Positions 23,982 through 32,873 of a stretch of 64,000 nucleotides of DNA are shown piece by piece. The position numbers and the translations under genes were made by a program. The stretch comes from Tianweitania populi (GTDB lineage: Bacteria > Pseudomonadota > Alphaproteobacteria > Rhizobiales > Rhizobiaceae): the NCBI RefSeq assembly GCF_014652875.1, contig NZ_BMZQ01000001.1, positions 372,001 through 436,000 on the forward strand. Reading direction: 5' to 3'. The notes below the pieces were generated by a model. It did no database searches, was not told where the DNA came from, and saw nothing but the letters and a program-made list of their open reading frames with translations. Position 1 is the first letter of the stretch; each line of letters begins with the position of its first letter.

Positions 23982-24418
23982 CCAGAGTTGTGAGTGGCGA
24001 GCGGATCGTAGCCGAGGCGATGACATGGCTCGGCACGCCGTATCGGCATCAGGGGCGGCGGCGCGGGGTGGGGTGCGACTGCCTGGGGCTCATCATGGGC
24101 GTTTGGGACGGGGTTTATGGTGCCGTTCCCGAGCAGCCGGGCGCTTATGCCGCCGACTGGGCAGAGGCGGGTGGCGGTGATCCGCTGCTGGAGGCCACTC
24201 GGCGGCACTGCCGGGAGAAGCCGGTTGGTGAGGTGGCGGCGGGCGATCTGATCCTGTTTCGCTGGCGGCCGGACCTGCCGGCCAAGCATTGCGCGATCGC
24301 GTTGGGCGAAAGCCGCATGATCCATGCCTATGAGGGGCATGCGGTGCTCTTTTCGCCGCTCGGCTCGCACTGGAAGCGCCGGATTGCCGGCGTGTTTGCC
24401 TTTCCCGAACTGAATTGA
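23978..24418 (+). CDS. GTA tail-tip peptidase (g14, NlpC/P60 family)
   Basis: 146 residues. The catalytic Cys is in GVGCDCLGLIMG and the His in AKHCAIALG; ESRMIHAYEG follows. It is thought to degrade peptidoglycan in the recipient during DNA entry. Start overlaps the g13 stop. Confidence 0.93.
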   Translation: MTRVVSGERIVAEAMTWLGTPYRHQGRRRGVGCDCLGLIMGVWDGVYGAVPEQPGAYAADWAEAGGGDPLLEATRRHCREKPVGEVAAGDLILFRWRPDLPAKHCAIALGESRMIHAYEGHAVLFSPLGSHWKRRIAGVFAFPELN

Positions 24419-24425
24419 GGTTTCG

Positions 24426-27400
24426 ATGGCGACGATCGTTTTGCAGGCGGCCGGGGCGTTTCTCGGCGGCATGCTGGGGCCTGTCGGCGCGGTGGTGGGC
24501 CGCGCGGCCGGTGCGCTGGCGGGCTATGCCGTGGACCAGGCCGTCATCAACGGCACGCGGCGCCTGGAAGGGCCGCGGCTCAACGATCCGCGCCCGTTCA
24601 CGGCGGAAGACGGAGCCGCACTGCCACGCGTTTACGGCAGCGTGCGGGTGAACGGGACGCTGATCTGGGCGACGCGGTTCGAGGAGGAAACGACCTCCGA
24701 GCGTGCTGGCGCCAAGGGCGGGCCGAAGGTCACCAGCTACACCTATTTCGCCAATCTGGCCTTTGCGTTGTGTGAGGGGCCGATCGCCGGCGTGCGACGC
24801 ATCTGGGCGGATGGGCGGGAGCTCGACCAGACGCGCTATGAAATTCGCTGGTATCGCGGCGATGACGCGCAGGAGCCGGATCATCTGATCGAGGCCAAGC
24901 AGGGCGCGGGCAATGCGCCGTCTTATCGAGGCACGGCCTATGTCGTGTTCGAGCGCTTCCCGCTGGCCGATTATGGCAATCGCGTGCCGCAATTTTCTTT
25001 CGAGGTCATGCGGGCGGTTGGAGGCTTGAGCGCCAATATCAGGGCGGTGACGCTGATTCCGGGTTCGACGGAATACGGCCTGTCGCCCGCGCTTGTAACC
25101 GAAAAGCATCGGCCGGGCGAAACGGAAGCGCTGAACCGGCATGTGCTGCATGCCGGCAGCGACCTCGTGGCGGCCCTCGACGAGCTGCAGGCGCTTTGCC
25201 CGAGGCTCGACCATATCGGGCTGGTTGCGACCTGGTTCGGTAATGATCTGCGCGCGGGCGATTGCACGATCCGGCCGATGGTGACGCAGAACACGAGCGG
25301 CGGTCAGTCGCAGCCGTGGCGTGTGTCAGGGCTGGAGCGGGCGGAGGCGGCGGAGGTGTCGCGCCATGACGGCCATGCGGCCTATGGCGGTGCGCCGTCG
25401 GATCGGTCGGTGATGGAGGCGATCCGGGAGATCAAATCGCGCGGCCTTCAGGTGACGCTCTACCCATTCATCATGATGGACGTGGCGCATGGCAACATGT
25501 TGCCGAACCCGTACGGTGGCACGGGGCAGCCAGCTTATCCCTGGCGCGGCCGGATCACCTGCCATCCGGCGCCTGATCAGGTGGAAACGGTGCAGGGACG
25601 CGCGGCGGCTGGATCGCAGATCGCTGCGTTTGTCGGCGAAGCGGGGCGGGCAGCGTTTCATGCGCAAGCCGATACCGTACGCTTTACCGGCGCTGCAGAC
25701 GACTGGGGTTATCGTCGCTTCCTGCTGCACTTCGCGCATCTCGCCAAGGCGGCCGGCGGGGTGGAAGCGTTTCTGATCGGATCCGAACTTCGCGGGCTGA
25801 CTTCGGTGCGAGATGAGACGGGTGCGTTTCCGTTCGTTCAAGCCTTGATGCGTCTGGCAGAAGATGTGCGGGCGATCCTCGGGCCGGACACGAAAATCAG
25901 CTATGGCGCGGACTGGAGCGAGTATTTCGGGCATCAGCCGCCGGGTACCGGCGACGTGATCTTCAATCTCGACCGGCTCTGGGCGCATCCGTCGGTGGAT
26001 GCGGTCGGCATCGACAATTACATGCCGCTGTCCGACTGGCGCGACGCGGATGCCAGTGGCGGCAATCCGGATGGGTTCGGCAGTGCCTATGATCCGGATG
26101 GCTTACGCAGCCAGATCGCGGGCGGCGAGGGCTATGACTGGTATTATGCCAGTCTGGAGGACCGGCATGGACGAAAGCGCACGCCGATCACGGATGGCGC
26201 CTATGGCAAGCCATGGGTCTATCGCTTCAAGGATCTCAGGAATTGGTGGGCGAACCCGCATCATGATCGTGCGGGCGGTGTAGAGGCGGCACAGGCGAGC
26301 GCCTGGGTGCCGTGCTCAAAGCCGATCTGGTTCACGGAGCTCGGCTGTTCGGCGGCGGACAAGGGGCCGAACCAGCCGAATGTCTTTCCTGATCCGAAAT
26401 CGACGGAGAACGGGCTTCCTTACTATTCGACAGGTGGGCGTTCGGATGTGGCGCAGCAGAACTTTCTCCAGGCGCATCAAGCGCATTGGGATCCTGATGT
26501 TGCGGGCTTTCGCGACACCGAAAATCCGGTTTCGCCTGTTTACAACGGGCGGATGGTGGATCCCGAACGTGTCTACCTCTGGGCTTGGGATGCGCGGCCG
26601 TTTCCGGCTTTTCCGGTGCGCGGTGATGTTTGGGCGGATGGTAGCAATTGGCTGCTGGGGCATTGGCTGAACGGGCGCCTGAATACGGTCACAGTGGCGG
26701 ATTTGATCACTGCGGTACTTGCCGATCAGGGGCTGCCGGCGGCGGATACGTCGGGCGTCGATGGCTCGGTGCATGGCTATGTCGTGAAAGAGCCGGGAAC
26801 GGCGCGCGCCGCGCTGGAGCCGATCGTCAACCTGTTTGGCTTGGGCGTTCGGGATGATGGCGAGCGCCTGCGGTTTGGCGGGCAGAGCACGGCTGCGGCG
26901 ATCGAGGTCGATGATCTTGTCATCGAGGAGCGCGGGGGCGTCATTGAAACGAGCCGCGTGTCGGATGGCGAGTTGCCGACGGAGCTGACGTTGGCGTTCC
27001 GTGATCCGTTTGCGGATTACCAGGCGGGAACGGTGCGCAGTGTTGATCCCCGGCAGGCGGAAACGCGGCAACAGGCGCTGGCGATGCCGGTGGTGCTGGA
27101 GCCAGCGAGTGCGGCCGCCTTGGCGGCAGATCGGTTGCGGGATTTTTGGGCTGGGCGGGAAGAGGTGGCTTTTGCCGTTCCCAATGGCGCGATCGATCTT
27201 CAGCCGGGTACGGTGATCCGGCTGCCGGAGGACAAGCCGGGGATCGAATATCTGGTTACGAGCGTGGAAGCGGGGTCGAAGCGCAGTCTTCGCGCCAAGC
27301 AGATCCGCCGCGTGCCGGCGTCACCTTGGCGGGTGCAGAAGCCGATCGAGACAGTGATTACGCAGCCGATGGCGGGCGCGCCCTTCGTGGTGGTGCTCGA

Positions 27401-28316
27401 TCTGCCGATGCTGCCGGGCGAAACCTCGCCCGAGAACCAACTGCGGATCGCGGCCTATGCCAAGCCGTGGAAGTCGCTGGCCGTGATGGCGTCGCCGGAA
27501 GGCAGCGGGTTCAGCGAGCGGGGCATGGTTGCTGCGCCAGCCGTGATTGGCGAGTTGGTGGAGCCGCTGAAGCCTGGCGTCGTCGGTCGGCTCGACCATG
27601 CCAATCGGATCGATGTGTCGTTGCTGGCGGGGTCGTTGGCCAGCCAATCCACCGCGCAGTTTCTGAACGGTGGCGGGACGGCGGCGGTGCAGTCGAACAA
27701 TGGAGTTTGGGAGATCGTGCAGTTCAGCCAAGCCGAAGAGGTTTCGGCAGGACGCTGGCGGCTGCGTGATTTGCTGCGGGCTCAGCTTGGCACCGATGAT
27801 GCAATGCTGGCAGGCGCTTCTGCCGGGCGATATTTCGTTCTGCTCGATGAGCGGGTGAAGCCGGCTGGGTTGCGCTCGGCCGAGCTTGGACTGGAGCGGC
27901 AATGGCGGGTTGGGCCGACCGGCTATGCCATCTCGGATGCCTTGTTTGCGACTCAAACCCAAATCGGCGGCCAGCGTTCGCGGCTTCCGCTTGCGCCGGT
28001 CCATCTTCGCTGTTCGGCTCAGGCCGATGGATGGCGGTTCTCGTGGATCCGGCGCAGCCGGGTCGATGCGGATGACTGGACGGCCAGCGAGATCCCTTTG
28101 GGTGAAGCCGCGGAGGCTTATGAGGTCGAGATTGCGGACGGCGCAGGAGGGGTGAACCGCCGTGTGCAGGTGTCCTCAACCGGGCTTTTCTACACTCGCG
28201 ACCAAGCGGTTGGCGACTTCGGAAGCGCGCCGGCGATGATCCGCGTGACGGTCCGCCAAATCAGCGCAGCGGTCGGTGCCGGGCTTCCGGCGCAGGCTGA
28301 TTTCGCACTTTTGTGA
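24426..28316 (+). CDS. GTA baseplate megatron protein (g15, TIM-barrel-like)
   Basis: 1296 residues, the expected giant size. The N terminus has a glycine-rich hydrophobic segment (LQAAGAFLGGMLGPVGAVVG). A TIM-barrel-like domain spans about 430-740, with motifs ISYGADWSEYFGHQ and WFTELGCSAADKGPNQPN. A phage tail hub-like region and a C-terminal tail-tip part follow. It caps the tail and carries receptor-contacting surfaces. Seven bases separate it from g14. Confidence 0.95.
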   Translation: MATIVLQAAGAFLGGMLGPVGAVVGRAAGALAGYAVDQAVINGTRRLEGPRLNDPRPFTAEDGAALPRVYGSVRVNGTLIWATRFEEETTSERAGAKGGPKVTSYTYFANLAFALCEGPIAGVRRIWADGRELDQTRYEIRWYRGDDAQEPDHLIEAKQGAGNAPSYRGTAYVVFERFPLADYGNRVPQFSFEVMRAVGGLSANIRAVTLIPGSTEYGLSPALVTEKHRPGETEALNRHVLHAGSDLVAALDELQALCPRLDHIGLVATWFGNDLRAGDCTIRPMVTQNTSGGQSQPWRVSGLERAEAAEVSRHDGHAAYGGAPSDRSVMEAIREIKSRGLQVTLYPFIMMDVAHGNMLPNPYGGTGQPAYPWRGRITCHPAPDQVETVQGRAAAGSQIAAFVGEAGRAAFHAQADTVRFTGAADDWGYRRFLLHFAHLAKAAGGVEAFLIGSELRGLTSVRDETGAFPFVQALMRLAEDVRAILGPDTKISYGADWSEYFGHQPPGTGDVIFNLDRLWAHPSVDAVGIDNYMPLSDWRDADASGGNPDGFGSAYDPDGLRSQIAGGEGYDWYYASLEDRHGRKRTPITDGAYGKPWVYRFKDLRNWWANPHHDRAGGVEAAQASAWVPCSKPIWFTELGCSAADKGPNQPNVFPDPKSTENGLPYYSTGGRSDVAQQNFLQAHQAHWDPDVAGFRDTENPVSPVYNGRMVDPERVYLWAWDARPFPAFPVRGDVWADGSNWLLGHWLNGRLNTVTVADLITAVLADQGLPAADTSGVDGSVHGYVVKEPGTARAALEPIVNLFGLGVRDDGERLRFGGQSTAAAIEVDDLVIEERGGVIETSRVSDGELPTELTLAFRDPFADYQAGTVRSVDPRQAETRQQALAMPVVLEPASAAALAADRLRDFWAGREEVAFAVPNGAIDLQPGTVIRLPEDKPGIEYLVTSVEAGSKRSLRAKQIRRVPASPWRVQKPIETVITQPMAGAPFVVVLDLPMLPGETSPENQLRIAAYAKPWKSLAVMASPEGSGFSERGMVAAPAVIGELVEPLKPGVVGRLDHANRIDVSLLAGSLASQSTAQFLNGGGTAAVQSNNGVWEIVQFSQAEEVSAGRWRLRDLLRAQLGTDDAMLAGASAGRYFVLLDERVKPAGLRSAELGLERQWRVGPTGYAISDALFATQTQIGGQRSRLPLAPVHLRCSAQADGWRFSWIRRSRVDADDWTASEIPLGEAAEAYEVEIADGAGGVNRRVQVSSTGLFYTRDQAVGDFGSAPAMIRVTVRQISAAVGAGLPAQADFALL

Positions 28317-28339
28317 TGAACAAACGGAAGGAGTTCGCA

Positions 28340-28546
28340 ATGGAAAGCTCGAAACCCTGGTATCTCTCGCGTACGGTCTGGGCGTCGCTGGTGACGGTGG
28401 CCGCCGCGCTTGGCGGTTTGATGGGCATGTCGATCGGGGCAAGCGATCAGGCCCTGATGAGCGAAGCCTTGCTGCAGATCGTGACGGCTGTAGGCGGTGT
28501 GATCGCTGTCCTCAGCCGCTTGTCGGCGACGGAAAAGATCGGCTGA
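28340..28546 (+). CDS. Small holin-like membrane protein at the end of the GTA cluster
   Basis: 68 residues from the ATG at 28340, preceded by AAGGAG; earlier starts at 28313/28316 overlap the g15 stop but have no ribosome site. Two hydrophobic segments flank a short polar turn: about 12-32 and 43-60. Size and topology match holins or the small GTA-linked membrane proteins of rhizobia. No endolysin gene is present beside it. Confidence 0.65.
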   Translation: MESSKPWYLSRTVWASLVTVAAALGGLMGMSIGASDQALMSEALLQIVTAVGGVIAVLSRLSATEKIG

Positions 28547-28787
28547 GTGCGGGCGGTTCGTGATGTCTCGCTGAGTGATCCGGGCTGTTGGGGATGGGCC
28601 AAGCGGGCAACGGAAACGTTCATGACGCGTTCAGCCCTCCTGCGATAACCTCAAGGAAAGTGGAGAAACAGATGGCGGCAAGACGAGGCGAAAGGATCCG
28701 GGATGCGGATCGATCGCCGGGCAATGAGCTGTTGCCCACGCACACGCCATCTTCGCTCCGGCCCACTGTTTTTCCTCGACGGGGATC

Positions 28788-29051
28788 ATGAAGCTCACAC
28801 GCGCTCTCACCTTCGCTTCGCTCGTCGTGCTCGGCTCGTTGGCGGCAACACCTTGGCCATCGACAGCCTATGCCGATGATTGCTATGCGATTGGCGTGAA
28901 GCTGGCGGCCGACAAAGGCGGCCAGCTTGCACGCGCCATGCCGGCCGTTCAGGACGGGAAGCAGATCTGCCGTATCGTGATCCTGCTTCCCGGAAAAGAC
29001 GGCGCCCGGCCGCGGCGCGCCGAATATATCGTGCCTGCCGACAAGGATTGA
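28788..29051 (+). CDS. feuN: FeuN-like periplasmic modulator of the FeuPQ system
   Basis: 87 residues: signal peptide (about 1-29, ending AYADD), then a small periplasmic domain with two cysteines (DDCYAIGVKLAADKGG and KQICRIVILLPG). In Sinorhizobium meliloti the small periplasmic protein FeuN is encoded upstream of feuP and restrains FeuQ signalling. Position, size, export signal and the PepSY-like KLAADKGG...CRIVILLP pattern agree. The symbol rests on this context; sequence identity was not tested. Confidence 0.75.
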   Translation: MKLTRALTFASLVVLGSLAATPWPSTAYADDCYAIGVKLAADKGGQLARAMPAVQDGKQICRIVILLPGKDGARPRRAEYIVPADKD

Positions 29052-29088
29052 ACCGGACGGCAGACACAGACCTTTCGAGGGAGAGGGC

Positions 29089-29760
29089 ATGCGCATACTG
29101 GTCGTCGAAGACGACAAGGATTTGAACCGTCAGGTGTCCGACGCATTGTCCGATGCGGGCTATGTGGTCGATCGCGCCTATGATGGCGAGGAAGGACACT
29201 TCCTCGGCGATACAGAACCCTATGACGCAGTCGTTCTCGATATCGGCCTGCCGCAAATGGACGGCATCAGCGTGATGGAACGCTGGCGCCGTGCAGGTCG
29301 CAAGATGCCGGTGCTGATTCTCACGGCGCGCGATCGCTGGAGCGACAAGGTGCAGGGCATCGATGCAGGCGCCGACGATTACGTCACCAAGCCCTTCCAT
29401 ATCGAAGAAGTGCTGGCGCGTGTGCGGGCGCTGATCCGCCGCGCAGCCGGCCATGCGTCTTCGGAATTGTCGTGCGGTCCGCTCCGTCTGGACATCAAGG
29501 CATCCAAGGCCGATGTGGACGGCGTGCCGCTGAAGCTGACTTCGCACGAGTTCCGGCTGCTGGCCTATCTCATGCATCACACCGGCGAGGTGGTGTCGCG
29601 CACGGAACTGGTCGAGCATCTGTACGATCAGGATTTCGATCGTGACTCCAACACGATCGAGGTTTTCGTCGGACGTCTCCGCCGCAAGATGGGAGTGGAC
29701 CTGATCGAAACGGTGCGCGGCATGGGCTATCGGATGCGCGATCCCGGCCGAGCGGCCTGA
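29089..29760 (+). CDS. feuP: FeuP response regulator (OmpR family)
   Basis: 223 residues: receiver domain 1-115 with acidic pair EDD (7-9), phospho-acceptor Asp51 (VVLDIGLP) and Lys in VTKPFHIEE; winged-helix domain about 130-220 ending IETVRGMGYRMRDPG. In rhizobia FeuPQ activates ndvA, the exporter of cyclic beta-glucans, and is needed for hypo-osmotic adaptation and symbiosis. Fewer than 40 bases separate it from feuN, and nine from feuQ. Confidence 0.88.
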   Translation: MRILVVEDDKDLNRQVSDALSDAGYVVDRAYDGEEGHFLGDTEPYDAVVLDIGLPQMDGISVMERWRRAGRKMPVLILTARDRWSDKVQGIDAGADDYVTKPFHIEEVLARVRALIRRAAGHASSELSCGPLRLDIKASKADVDGVPLKLTSHEFRLLAYLMHHTGEVVSRTELVEHLYDQDFDRDSNTIEVFVGRLRRKMGVDLIETVRGMGYRMRDPGRAA

Positions 29761-29769
29761 TCCCGGCGC

Positions 29770-31143
29770 ATGGTTCGCCTTCCGCGCTCGCTGACAATCC
29801 GCGTTCTGGCACTGTCGACGCTTTGGGCGGTGCTGTCGCTCGTAGCGATTGCGACTGTGATATCGGCGCTTTATCGGCAGGCGAGCGAACGGAGCTTCGA
29901 CAGTCTTCTGTCGGCGCACCTGTTCAACCTGATTGGGGCGGTCGGCGTCAGCGATGAGGGGCGCCTTCAAGGCTCGCCGGATCTTGGCGACGTGCGCTAC
30001 GTCATTCCCCGTTCCGGCTGGTACTGGTCGGTCGAGACGATTTCGGAGAACCTGACAGGTCGCCTGCGTTCGCTGTCCTTCAGCGGCAATGTCGATTCGC
30101 CGACGCTGGTGCAGGTGCCCTTTGATGGGCGGTTTCAGCGCTCTTATGCCGCCAATGGTTTGGCCGGCGAGCGGGTCAAGGTGTTCGAAAACGAGTTCGT
30201 GCTGGATGACCAGAACCGCATCGCGCGGTTCCGCGTCATGGGCAACCTGACCGAACTCGAAGACGAGATCGGCGAGTTCGAGCAGCGGCTTTACTTCTAT
30301 CTCTTCATGTTTGGTCTCGGCACCGTGGCCTTCAACGCGGCCGCCATCATCTTTGGCTTGCGGCCGCTGGCGAAAGTGCGGGCGGCCTTGTCCAAGGTGC
30401 GCGAAGGATCGGCTCAGCGGCTGGAAGGTTCTTTCCCGCCGGAGATCGAGCCGCTGGTTCATGAAACCAATGCGCTGATCGACAACAATCGCCGTATCGT
30501 GGAGCGGGCGCGCACGCAGGTCGGCAATCTCGCCCATTCGCTGAAAACGCCGCTGGCCGTAATCATGAACGAAGGGCGGTCCATGGGCACGGAGCAAGGG
30601 CAGTTGCTGGGCGACCAGGCAACGGCCATGCGCCAGCAGATCGACAACTATCTTCAGCGCGCTCGAATTGCAGCACAGCGCGACAGCGTGGTGTTCCGCA
30701 CGCCGCTGCGGCCTTCCATGGAGCGTCTCTTGCGCGTCATGGAAAAGCTCAATCCGTCCATGCGCACCAGCCTCGACATGCCGGATGGCGACATCATCTT
30801 TGCCGGCGAGGAAGGAGACTTCGAGGAAGTGTCCGGCAATCTGATCGAGAACGCCATGAAGTGGGCCGGCGAGCGGGTGCAGGTCAGCATTCGCAGCGCT
30901 GCAAACGTCGAGAGCGCGGAGCGTTTGGCACTGATCATCGAGGATGACGGTCCGGGCATTCCGGACGAAGCACGGCGCGAGGCGCTGAAGCGCGGCAAGC
31001 GCCTGGACGAAACCAAACCGGGCTCGGGGCTCGGCCTCTCGATCGTCTCGGACCTCGTGGCGCAATATGGCGGAACGCTGACGCTGGATCGATCGGAACT
31101 TGGCGGGCTCAAAGTGATTGTAGAACTCCCCCGCGCTCATTAG
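29770..31143 (+). CDS. feuQ: FeuQ sensor histidine kinase
   Basis: 457 residues. Two membrane segments (about 13-35 and 178-200) flank a periplasmic sensor. His256 in NLAHSLKTPLAV is the phospho-acceptor. The ATPase domain has NLIENAMKWAG, EDDGPGIPD and GSGLGLSIVSDL. It phosphorylates FeuP and would be restrained by FeuN. The stop TAG is itself the first part of a palindromic repeat that belongs to the downstream promoter. Confidence 0.88.
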   Translation: MVRLPRSLTIRVLALSTLWAVLSLVAIATVISALYRQASERSFDSLLSAHLFNLIGAVGVSDEGRLQGSPDLGDVRYVIPRSGWYWSVETISENLTGRLRSLSFSGNVDSPTLVQVPFDGRFQRSYAANGLAGERVKVFENEFVLDDQNRIARFRVMGNLTELEDEIGEFEQRLYFYLFMFGLGTVAFNAAAIIFGLRPLAKVRAALSKVREGSAQRLEGSFPPEIEPLVHETNALIDNNRRIVERARTQVGNLAHSLKTPLAVIMNEGRSMGTEQGQLLGDQATAMRQQIDNYLQRARIAAQRDSVVFRTPLRPSMERLLRVMEKLNPSMRTSLDMPDGDIIFAGEEGDFEEVSGNLIENAMKWAGERVQVSIRSAANVESAERLALIIEDDGPGIPDEARREALKRGKRLDETKPGSGLGLSIVSDLVAQYGGTLTLDRSELGGLKVIVELPRAH

Positions 31144-31168
31144 CTATGCTATGTATATAGCTGTGCTA
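31141..31168. promoter_or_regulatory. Tandem palindromes TAGCTATGCTA / TAGCTGTGCTA
   Basis: TAGCTATGCTA (31141-31151) and TAGCTGTGCTA (31158-31168) are near-identical, each palindromic around a 3-base centre, with starts 17 bases apart. The second extends to TATAGC-TGT-GCTATA (31156-31170). They lie directly before the lipoprotein gene in an AT-rich stretch and could be an operator over its promoter. Confidence 0.5.
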
Positions 31169-31216
31169 TAAGTGCTCGGCAGGCATGCACTTTCCCGATC
31201 GGCAGCACCCACGACC

Positions 31217-31648
31217 ATGAAGACAAAAGTCCTTTCCGCGCTTCTCCTGGCCGTTCTTGCCGGATGTTCGACCACGGGTCTGCGCGTGCCGGCCAATAGC
31301 TTCGTGCAGCCGACGAAAACCGAAAAGCCAATCGGCGCGGCCCTCCTGGACGCCATGGCGGGCGGGCTTGTCGGTGGAACGATCGGCAAGGAACTCGACA
31401 ATCGCGACAAGCGCAGTGCGCTGGAAGCCGAGTACAGGGCGCTGGAATATACGCCGAGCGGTCAGCCTGTAACGTGGCGCAACCAGCGCGCCGGCCGTTA
31501 CGGCGAAGTTGTCGCAGCCCAGCCTTACCGCGTCGGATCGCAGGACTGCCGGCAGTATAATCACACCATCTTTGTCGATGGAAATCCCAAGAGCGCACGC
31601 GGTTCGGCGTGTCGCAATGCGGACGGAAGCTGGACGCCGCTGACCTGA
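31217..31648 (+). CDS. Surface antigen-like lipoprotein (RT0821/17 kDa family)
   Basis: 143 residues from the ATG at 31217; an upstream in-frame start has no signal. Signal peptide with lipobox LAGC (Cys about residue 16). A glycine-zipper segment (AMAGGLVGGTIGKELD) is followed by ALEYTPSGQPVTWRNQRAGRYGEVV and the C-terminal CRQYNHTI...GSACRNADGSW, as in the RT0821/Lpp0805 surface-protein family. It should be an outer membrane lipoprotein. Function unknown. Confidence 0.85.
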   Translation: MKTKVLSALLLAVLAGCSTTGLRVPANSFVQPTKTEKPIGAALLDAMAGGLVGGTIGKELDNRDKRSALEAEYRALEYTPSGQPVTWRNQRAGRYGEVVAAQPYRVGSQDCRQYNHTIFVDGNPKSARGSACRNADGSWTPLT

Positions 31649-31716
31649 GGCTGCCTGAGGTAAGGCCATCCCAGACGGAAAGCCGCACCCCGCCGGTGTT
31701 GGCGAAGGGATTAGCG

Positions 31717-31733
31717 GGGCGTAAAAGACGCCC
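31717..31733 (+). promoter_or_regulatory. Hairpin abutting the ccmI start codon
   Basis: GGGCGT (31717-31722), AAAAG and ACGCCC (31728-31733) form a 6-bp stem whose last base touches the ATG at 31734. No Shine-Dalgarno sequence is visible in between, so initiation may depend on melting this hairpin. Confidence 0.4.
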
Positions 31734-32873
31734 ATGTTGTTCTGGATCGTTGCCGCCCTGCTGACATTCGGCGCTTGCGTCAGTGTTTTACTGCCGTTCA
31801 TGCGGCACACTCCCGCGGCTGCGCCCGACAGTGCCTTCGATCTGATGATCTACAAGGATCAGCTTGCCGAAGTGGAGCGCGACCATGCCCGCGGCTTAAT
31901 CGGTCGTGCGGAGGCCGAACAAGCGCGCAACGAGATCGCGCGGCGCATCCTCAAGGCGGATCAGACCAAGGACGAGATTGCCGGCCGAACCGGAGCTGCG
32001 GGACGTTGGCTTGCCATGATCGCCGTGCTTTCAGTGCCGCTGGTGAGCTGGGGCGTTTATGCCGCCACCGGCTCGCCCGACCAGCCATCGCAGCCATTAG
32101 AAGCGCGCAAGCAGCAGAACCCCGCCGACAGCCCGGTCAACGACCTGATTGCACGCGCCGAAGCGCATCTGCAGGCCAATCCGCGGGATGGCAACGGCTG
32201 GGAAGTGCTGGCGCCGATCTATCTCCGCATCGGCCGCGCAAACGATTCCGTGACCGCCTATCGCAATGCCATCGAGTATCTGGGCTCCACGCCTCAGCGC
32301 GAAAGCGGTCTCGGGGAAGCCTATGTGAATGTTGCCGACGGCATGATTTCGCCTGACGCCAAGGCCGCCTTCACGCGCGCTTTGGCGGCCGAGCCCAAGG
32401 ACGGCAAGGCTCGCTTTTACCTTGCTTTAGGCGATGCACAAGAAGACCGCCTTGAGGAGGCGAAAGCGGCCTGGAGAGCGATGCAGGCTGATCTGCCGGA
32501 CAACTCGTCCTGGAAGGGCGCGGCCACGGCCGCCCTTGCGCAAGCGGGCGAAATGCAGACTGAACAAGCGGCCTCCACGCAGCCGAACCCCAGCGCTGCT
32601 GATATCGACAATGCCAGCAGCATGACGGCGGAAGACCGCACCGCCATGATCGAGGGCATGGTCGCCAGTCTCGATGCTAAGCTCAAGGACAATCCCAACG
32701 ACCAGCAGGGATGGGAGCGGTTGATCCGGTCCTACACGGTTCTCGGCAAGCCGGATGAAGCGCGCGACGCTCTGGAGCGCGGCACTGCGGCCCTGGGTAA
32801 CACGACACGGGAGGCGGCGGCGCTGCAGGCATTTGCAGCCACCGTCGGCATTTCCGAAGCGAGCAAGCAATGA
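31734..32873 (+). CDS. ccmI: CcmI cytochrome c maturation protein (CycH)
   Basis: 379 residues. The N terminus is MLFWIVAALLTFGACVSVLLPF, the first membrane segment; FDLMIYKDQLAEVERDHARG is the cytoplasmic CcmI leucine-zipper-like loop; a second segment lies near 85-105. The periplasmic TPR domain fills the rest. CcmI binds apocytochrome c and delivers it to the CcmF/H heme lyase. It overlaps ccmE by four bases. Confidence 0.92.
   Translation: MLFWIVAALLTFGACVSVLLPFMRHTPAAAPDSAFDLMIYKDQLAEVERDHARGLIGRAEAEQARNEIARRILKADQTKDEIAGRTGAAGRWLAMIAVLSVPLVSWGVYAATGSPDQPSQPLEARKQQNPADSPVNDLIARAEAHLQANPRDGNGWEVLAPIYLRIGRANDSVTAYRNAIEYLGSTPQRESGLGEAYVNVADGMISPDAKAAFTRALAAEPKDGKARFYLALGDAQEDRLEEAKAAWRAMQADLPDNSSWKGAATAALAQAGEMQTEQAASTQPNPSAADIDNASSMTAEDRTAMIEGMVASLDAKLKDNPNDQQGWERLIRSYTVLGKPDEARDALERGTAALGNTTREAAALQAFAATVGISEASKQ

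Noticed and set aside
14213-28546. Active temperate prophage
   Set aside because: No integrase, repressor, replication genes or att-like direct repeats; gene order fits a GTA.
28588-28791. 67-codon ORF between the GTA cluster and feuN
   Set aside because: Low-quality composition and no ribosome site; overlaps the feuN start.
28807-31140. 777-codon minus-strand ORF across feuN, feuP and feuQ
   Set aside because: Antisense shadow of three recognised genes; translation is rich in His, Arg and Gln with no family motif.
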